38,997 nt of DNA. Origin: Helicobacteraceae bacterium. GTDB taxonomy: Bacteria; Campylobacterota; Campylobacteria; Campylobacterales; Sulfurimonadaceae. Shown here in pieces: positions 35,574 to 38,997 of this stretch (its first letter is position 1; every line of letters starts with the position of its first letter). The translations under genes and the position numbers were made by a program. The stretch is from contig JAMOSG010000026.1 of NCBI GenBank assembly GCA_027063225.1, forward strand, positions 1 to 38,997, read 5' to 3'. The notes below the pieces were generated by a model. That model made no database searches. It worked only from the letters and a program-made list of their open reading frames with translations, and had not been told where the DNA came from.

Positions 35574-36874
35574 ACTCTTTTTGGAATAATCACTTTAAAA
35601 GTTGCTCCATATTCAGATGACTCCACCTCTATTTTTCCACCAAATTGTTTTTCAATAATCATCTGCGACATATAAAGCCCAAGTCCTGTTCCGTTTCTCC
35701 CTTTAGTACTAAAGTATGGTTCAAAAAGGTGAGGAATAACTTCTGGTTTTATCCCTTTGCCATTATCGCTAACTATAATCTCTACATTTTGCTTATTTTC
35801 TTTAGCGCTAATAACTACTTTTGGATCACTAAAATCTCCATCTTTTAAAGCATCTACTGCATTATTTACAATATTTAACAATACTTGAATCAATTCACTT
35901 TCATAAATATTTAATTCAATATCGTATTCTTTATCTACTTTGAGTTTAATCTTGCTTCCCTTTAAACGTGGAAGTGTAAAGTTTACAACTCTATCAAAAA
36001 GTTTACTTAATTTAACAATATTTGTCTCTTTTTTTGGATGAAAATAAGTTTGAAAATCATCAATAGTATTTGAAAGATAGATAATAGTCTGGTTAATCTC
36101 ATCTAAAATCTTATCACTCTCTTTTTCTGCATAGGAGTCTTCTAGTAAACGCTTAATTTGTAAATTTGAAATTTGTAATGTAATTGTAGAGAGTGGTTGC
36201 CGCCATTGATGGGCTATCATTGTTATCATCTCCCCCATTACTGCTTGTTTAGATTGTTGCGTTAAAAGCTCATCTTTATGTTCTAACTCTTTTACTTTAG
36301 ATTCTAAACGTGATTGCTGTTCTAAAATAACTCTATTTGCTTCTAACATCTTTTCATAGTAAAAAAAGACTAAAATACTCATCATAACAAGAACAAAAGC
36401 TAAATATGTAACTTGGTATAAAGAGTAAGAGACCTCTATCCATGGTTGCAAAGGGGCAATCATTAATGCAATTAAGACTAATCCAAACCAGTAACGCCCC
36501 CTTTGTGTCCCTTGAAAGTAAAGTAATACTACAGGGTATATAAAAAGCCAAATATGGCGAAGGTCGTTGGGATCTCCTTTATAAATTAAAAAAAGTAAAA
36601 AGGAGCTAAACTCTAAAGTCATTGCAAAAACAATACCCTCAAAATATCGTTGAGACTTACGTAGTAAAAAGAAAAATAAAACATTTAACGTAATAAGAGT
36701 TAATTCAAAAGGAACAAATAAAAAATGCTCCCTCACAACATTACCAATAACACCATAAGAGAGTGCAATTGTAGAGAGAATAATCCCTAAATTCACCATC
36801 TCAAAACGACTTTTTAAAGTTAGTTGTGTATTTGAAAACTCCCAACCACTACATAAAATATTGCTTAGTTTCAT
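35570..36874 (-). CDS. Membrane sensor histidine kinase
   Basis: This 434-residue kinase has about six membrane helices in residues 28-172, a coiled-coil linker (about 175-210), a dimerisation/phosphorylation helix with AHQWRQPLST (H222) and a full ATP-binding domain: N box NIVNNAVDAL (335-343), G1 VSDNGKGI (D370), F box LFEPYFST and G2 GTGLGLYMS (395-403). HQWRQPL is the H-box typical of many Campylobacterota kinases. There is no periplasmic sensor of size, so the signal is probably sensed in the membrane. No response regulator lies nearby. It overlaps pabB by one base and the small membrane protein by four. Confidence 0.92.
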   Translation of the reverse strand: MKLSNILCSGWEFSNTQLTLKSRFEMVNLGIILSTIALSYGVIGNVVREHFLFVPFELTLITLNVLFFFLLRKSQRYFEGIVFAMTLEFSSFLLFLIYKGDPNDLRHIWLFIYPVVLLYFQGTQRGRYWFGLVLIALMIAPLQPWIEVSYSLYQVTYLAFVLVMMSILVFFYYEKMLEANRVILEQQSRLESKVKELEHKDELLTQQSKQAVMGEMITMIAHQWRQPLSTITLQISNLQIKRLLEDSYAEKESDKILDEINQTIIYLSNTIDDFQTYFHPKKETNIVKLSKLFDRVVNFTLPRLKGSKIKLKVDKEYDIELNIYESELIQVLLNIVNNAVDALKDGDFSDPKVVISAKENKQNVEIIVSDNGKGIKPEVIPHLFEPYFSTKGRNGTGLGLYMSQMIIEKQFGGKIEVESSEYGATFKVIIPKRV

Positions 36875-37809
36875 TAAATATATACCTTGTCTATTAACTC
36901 ATTATATTCACTTAGAGGGTCACTATCTAAAGTGATACCACCACCACTTTTATATACAAGTTTATTATTTTGCTTTTCTATATAACGAATTATAACAGCT
37001 GAATCTAAATTTTTCCCATCAAACACACCAAAAATTCCAGTGTAGTAGCCTCTTTTATAATTTTCTACCCCTTTTATTATCTCTAAAGTACTTTTTTTAG
37101 GAGTTCCACTAATGCTTCCAGCAGGTAAAAGTTGTTCTAAAATTTCTCCTAAATATTCTTGCCAAGACTCCTCTAAATCTCCACAAATTTTAGAACTTAC
37201 CTGTAAAAGTTCTTTCTCTCCAGCTTGAATTTTTTCAACATAGCGAAAATTTTCAACTCTTATGTTTTTTGCAACACGGTTAAGATCATTACGTAACAAA
37301 TCTACAACCATAATATGCTCTGCCATCTCTTTTTGATTTGCTAAAATCTTCTCTTTGGCATTGGGTACTTTTGCATCTATTGTCCCTTTCATTGGGAAAG
37401 TTTTTATAGTGTTGTTTTCAATTTTAATAAACGTTTCAGGGGAGAAACATACAAATTTATCTTGAAATTTAAGTTTATATTTTGCAGTTGCTTCTTTGTA
37501 AATATCTTCTAGGTTTGCATCTAATGCAAGTGGTGTAGGTTGTGTTAAATTTAAAAGGTAAGTATCTCCCGCTTTTATTTTTTCTATTACTACATCAAAT
37601 TTCTCTTTATAGCTTTGAAAATCAAGAGGAGATTTTTTTAGATTAATTTTCTCTTTTTTTGTCGATAAATTTTGAGATATTTCATACTTAATATTGTGTT
37701 TTTCTAAATCTTTGAGTAAAAAAATTTCAATATTCTCACACTCAAAGTCTATAACAAACAAAAAAGGCTCACCCTTTTTTGCATAAATAGAAATATCACT
37801 AAAATTCAT
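36874..37809 (-). CDS. pabB: Aminodeoxychorismate synthase component I
   Basis: PabB makes aminodeoxychorismate from chorismate and ammonia for folate synthesis. The 311 residues hold the chorismate-binding domain with QAGEKELLQVSSKI, SISGTPKKSTLEII and GGGITLDSDPLSEYNE. FPMKGTI (K141) matches the PabB lysine motif, which argues against TrpE. It is short: the large N-terminal subdomain of TrpE/PabB proteins is mostly missing, as in the compact PabB form. No pabA or pabC is adjacent. It overlaps pyrB by one base (TAATG). Confidence 0.9.
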   Translation of the reverse strand: MNFSDISIYAKKGEPFLFVIDFECENIEIFLLKDLEKHNIKYEISQNLSTKKEKINLKKSPLDFQSYKEKFDVVIEKIKAGDTYLLNLTQPTPLALDANLEDIYKEATAKYKLKFQDKFVCFSPETFIKIENNTIKTFPMKGTIDAKVPNAKEKILANQKEMAEHIMVVDLLRNDLNRVAKNIRVENFRYVEKIQAGEKELLQVSSKICGDLEESWQEYLGEILEQLLPAGSISGTPKKSTLEIIKGVENYKRGYYTGIFGVFDGKNLDSAVIIRYIEKQNNKLVYKSGGGITLDSDPLSEYNELIDKVYI

Positions 37810-38678
37810 TAAGCAAGTAAATTTTTCAAAATTGCCATTCTCATAAAAACACCATTACTTACTTGTGTTAAAACCTTACAACGCTCATCTGCTAAAAGTT
37901 CATCGCTAATATCGATATTTCTATGCACAGGACCAGGATGAAGTAACACAATATCTCTATCTCCCACTACATCACTTGTAATACAAAAATCACTCGCATA
38001 ATCTTTAAGTGAAGCATAACTTTGTGAAGAGTGTCGCTCTGTTTGAGTACGTAAACTCATAATTACATCTACTTCATCAATAACATCTAAAATATTGTGT
38101 GTTGTTCTTAAATCTGTTGTTGGTAAAAAGTGTGGAGGTGCTACTAAAATAACCTCCATCCCATAGCGTGAAAGCAGGTCAATATTAGAGTTTGCTACAC
38201 GTGAATTTTTAATATCTCCAACAATTGCAATTTTTTTGCCCTTTAAATCTCCAAAATGCTCTTTTAATGTAAAGAGATCTAGTAGTGCTTGTGAAGGGTG
38301 AGCATGTGCACCATCTCCAGCGTTAATAATAGCTGCTTTTGTATGGTTTGAGAGGATCTGAGGTACCCCTGCATCTTTATGACGCACAATAATAGCATCT
38401 GGCCCCATAGCATCTAAATTCATTGCAGTATCTACAAGAGTTTCACCCTTTTTTGTAGAGCTTTTAGCAACATCTAAATGCACCACTTCTGCACCAAGTT
38501 TTTTTGCAGCAATTTCAAACGAGCTACGAGTTCTTGTTGAGTTTTCAAAAAAGAGAGTGATTATTATTTTATCTTCTAAAATTTTATGAAATTTACCATC
38601 ACTAAATGTTTTGGCATCTGCTAAGAGTTTATCTATCTGTTCTAAAGAGAGTTCATGTGTTTTTATTAAATGGTTCAA
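37809..38678 (-). CDS. pyrB: Aspartate carbamoyltransferase catalytic subunit
   Basis: PyrB joins carbamoyl phosphate and aspartate, the committed step of pyrimidine synthesis. It shows [13 protein letters not shown] (carbamoyl-phosphate site; STRTR about 47-51), [16 protein letters not shown] and [15 protein letters not shown]. The frame runs up to a TTG at 38709-38711, but that codon overlaps the -10 box of a perfect promoter, so it would not be on the transcript. I choose the TTG at 38676-38678 (289 residues, [10 protein letters not shown]), which has AGGAG six bases upstream. It is first in an overlapping run down to pilT. No pyrI is present. Confidence 0.95.
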   Translation of the reverse strand: MNHLIKTHELSLEQIDKLLADAKTFSDGKFHKILEDKIIITLFFENSTRTRSSFEIAAKKLGAEVVHLDVAKSSTKKGETLVDTAMNLDAMGPDAIIVRHKDAGVPQILSNHTKAAIINAGDGAHAHPSQALLDLFTLKEHFGDLKGKKIAIVGDIKNSRVANSNIDLLSRYGMEVILVAPPHFLPTTDLRTTHNILDVIDEVDVIMSLRTQTERHSSQSYASLKDYASDFCITSDVVGDRDIVLLHPGPVHRNIDISDELLADERCKVLTQVSNGVFMRMAILKNLLA

Positions 38679-38702
38679 AAAAAACTCCTGTAATTTTTCA
38701 AA

Positions 38703-38731
38703 ATTATACAAGAGTTCTTATAGTGTGTCAA
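38703..38731 (-). promoter_or_regulatory. Perfect consensus promoter for pyrB operon
   Basis: On the minus strand TTGACA (38726-38731), exactly 17 bases, then TATAAT (38703-38708). Both hexamers and the spacer match the sigma-70 ideal. Transcription should start near 38696, just before the AGGAG (38685-38689) of the internal TTG start. Confidence 0.85.
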
Positions 38732-38804
38732 TTAATTCTTCTCTAAGTCCAGCTGCTGCCATTATTGTTTGTATATCGACACCATTTTTTAAACCTTTTT
38801 GTAC
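38718..38804 (-). pseudogene. Possible 3' remnant of an unknown gene
   Basis: After the nuclease gene, another minus-strand frame is open for 28 codons and ends IMAAAGLREELIDTL with a stop at 38718-38720. It has a stop directly before it, no good start or ribosome-binding site, and overlaps the nuclease gene end. The sequence looks protein-like (an amphipathic, acidic end). It may be the tail of a gene displaced by the nuclease gene, or chance. Confidence 0.3.
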
Positions 38805-38997
38805 TCAAACTTCTCTATATTTCTACTCTCTTTTGAAAAATTAATCCCAATAAGATAAATTGCTTTGTTTTGGTTTTGATACTTTTGTGCATAGTTTTTT
38901 TGCTCTATCTGTTTTAGAGCATCATCACTTCCCACTTTAAACTCTATAATATAGATATTATCTTCTACTAAAAGGGTTAAGTCTATTCTGCCTTGGT
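38789..38997 (-). CDS. C-terminal part of a PD-(D/E)XK nuclease-domain protein (cut by window edge)
   Basis: The last 68 codons before the stop at 38789-38791 read, in part, GRIDLTLLVEDNIYIIEFKV, then ALKQIEQKNYAQKY and IYLIGINFSKESRNIEKFEY. The Asp in RIDL followed by E-F-K is the PD-(D/E)XK active site, and the layout matches the C-terminal nuclease domain of the AAA-ATPase-like/DUF1703 proteins, an accessory family of unknown role. The N-terminal ATPase-like part would lie beyond the window. It lies upstream of the pyrB promoter on the same strand. Confidence 0.8.
   Translation of the reverse strand, partial: QGRIDLTLLVEDNIYIIEFKVGSDDALKQIEQKNYAQKYQNQNKAIYLIGINFSKESRNIEKFEYKKV

Noticed and set aside
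38611..38844. Plus-strand open frame of 77 codons at the right edge
   Set aside because: It is antisense to the pyrB start, its perfect promoter and the nuclease gene end.

Overview
The window looks like the chromosome of a Campylobacterota bacterium (formerly Epsilonproteobacteria), most like Sulfurimonas and its relatives. This is inferred from the AT-rich composition, the protein flavour (for example the HQWRQPL-type histidine kinase, the DUF6394 protein and the CheX and HDOD proteins) and gene orders I remember from Campylobacter jejuni: leuS-secF-secD-yajC beside lnt, gpmI-fabG-acpP-fabF-accA beside mraY-murD, and rpmB beside rpe and dnaQ. No database was searched. Almost all of the window is conserved core genome, packed tightly with many 1-20 base gene overlaps. 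There is no prophage, insertion sequence, CRISPR array or integron.

Layout. (1) 1-3871, minus: yajC-secD-secF-DUF6394-leuS (protein export plus a tRNA synthetase, cut by the window edge). (2) 3952-11499, plus: lnt, a large SLBB-type polysaccharide export protein, a Wzz-like chain-length protein, ppk1 and a gamma-type carbonic anhydrase. (3) 11500-12875: an accessory AAA/DUF4143 ATPase gene with its own palindromic control site and its own terminator. (4) 12875-15394, minus: rpmB, a K+ channel with an RCK domain, argJ. (5) 15560-19788, plus: an HDOD protein and a multidomain CheX protein, then rpe, trpF and a dnaQ-like exonuclease. (6) 19785-24615, minus: gpmI-fabG-acpP-fabF-accA (fatty acid synthesis). 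(7) 24702-26962, plus: mraY-murD (peptidoglycan). (8) 27004-30852, plus: two identical tRNA-Phe genes, tmRNA, clpS, clpA and aat, which together form a protein quality-control block. (9) 38678 down to 30849, minus: pyrB-pabB-histidine kinase-small membrane protein-tal-pilT, then rplY-pth-lptF/G. (10) The right edge holds the 3' end of a PD-(D/E)XK nuclease-domain gene, followed by what may be a remnant of another gene.

I do not see a clear undescribed multi-gene system. The items most worth following up are: the near-perfect palindrome beside the ribosome-binding site of the DUF4143 ATPase; a symmetrical back-to-back promoter (two TATAAT boxes on opposite strands, one base apart) between gpmI and mraY; two RNA or DNA hairpins flanking acpP; a four-part CheX protein with what looks like a dead receiver domain; the physical link of tRNA-Phe, tmRNA and the ClpS/ClpA/Aat N-degron genes; and an orphan kinase coupled to an unknown small membrane protein. 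There is also a perfect consensus promoter (TTGACA, 17 bases, TATAAT) for pyrB that moves the pyrB start to an internal TTG. No gene-free stretch exceeds 300 bases.
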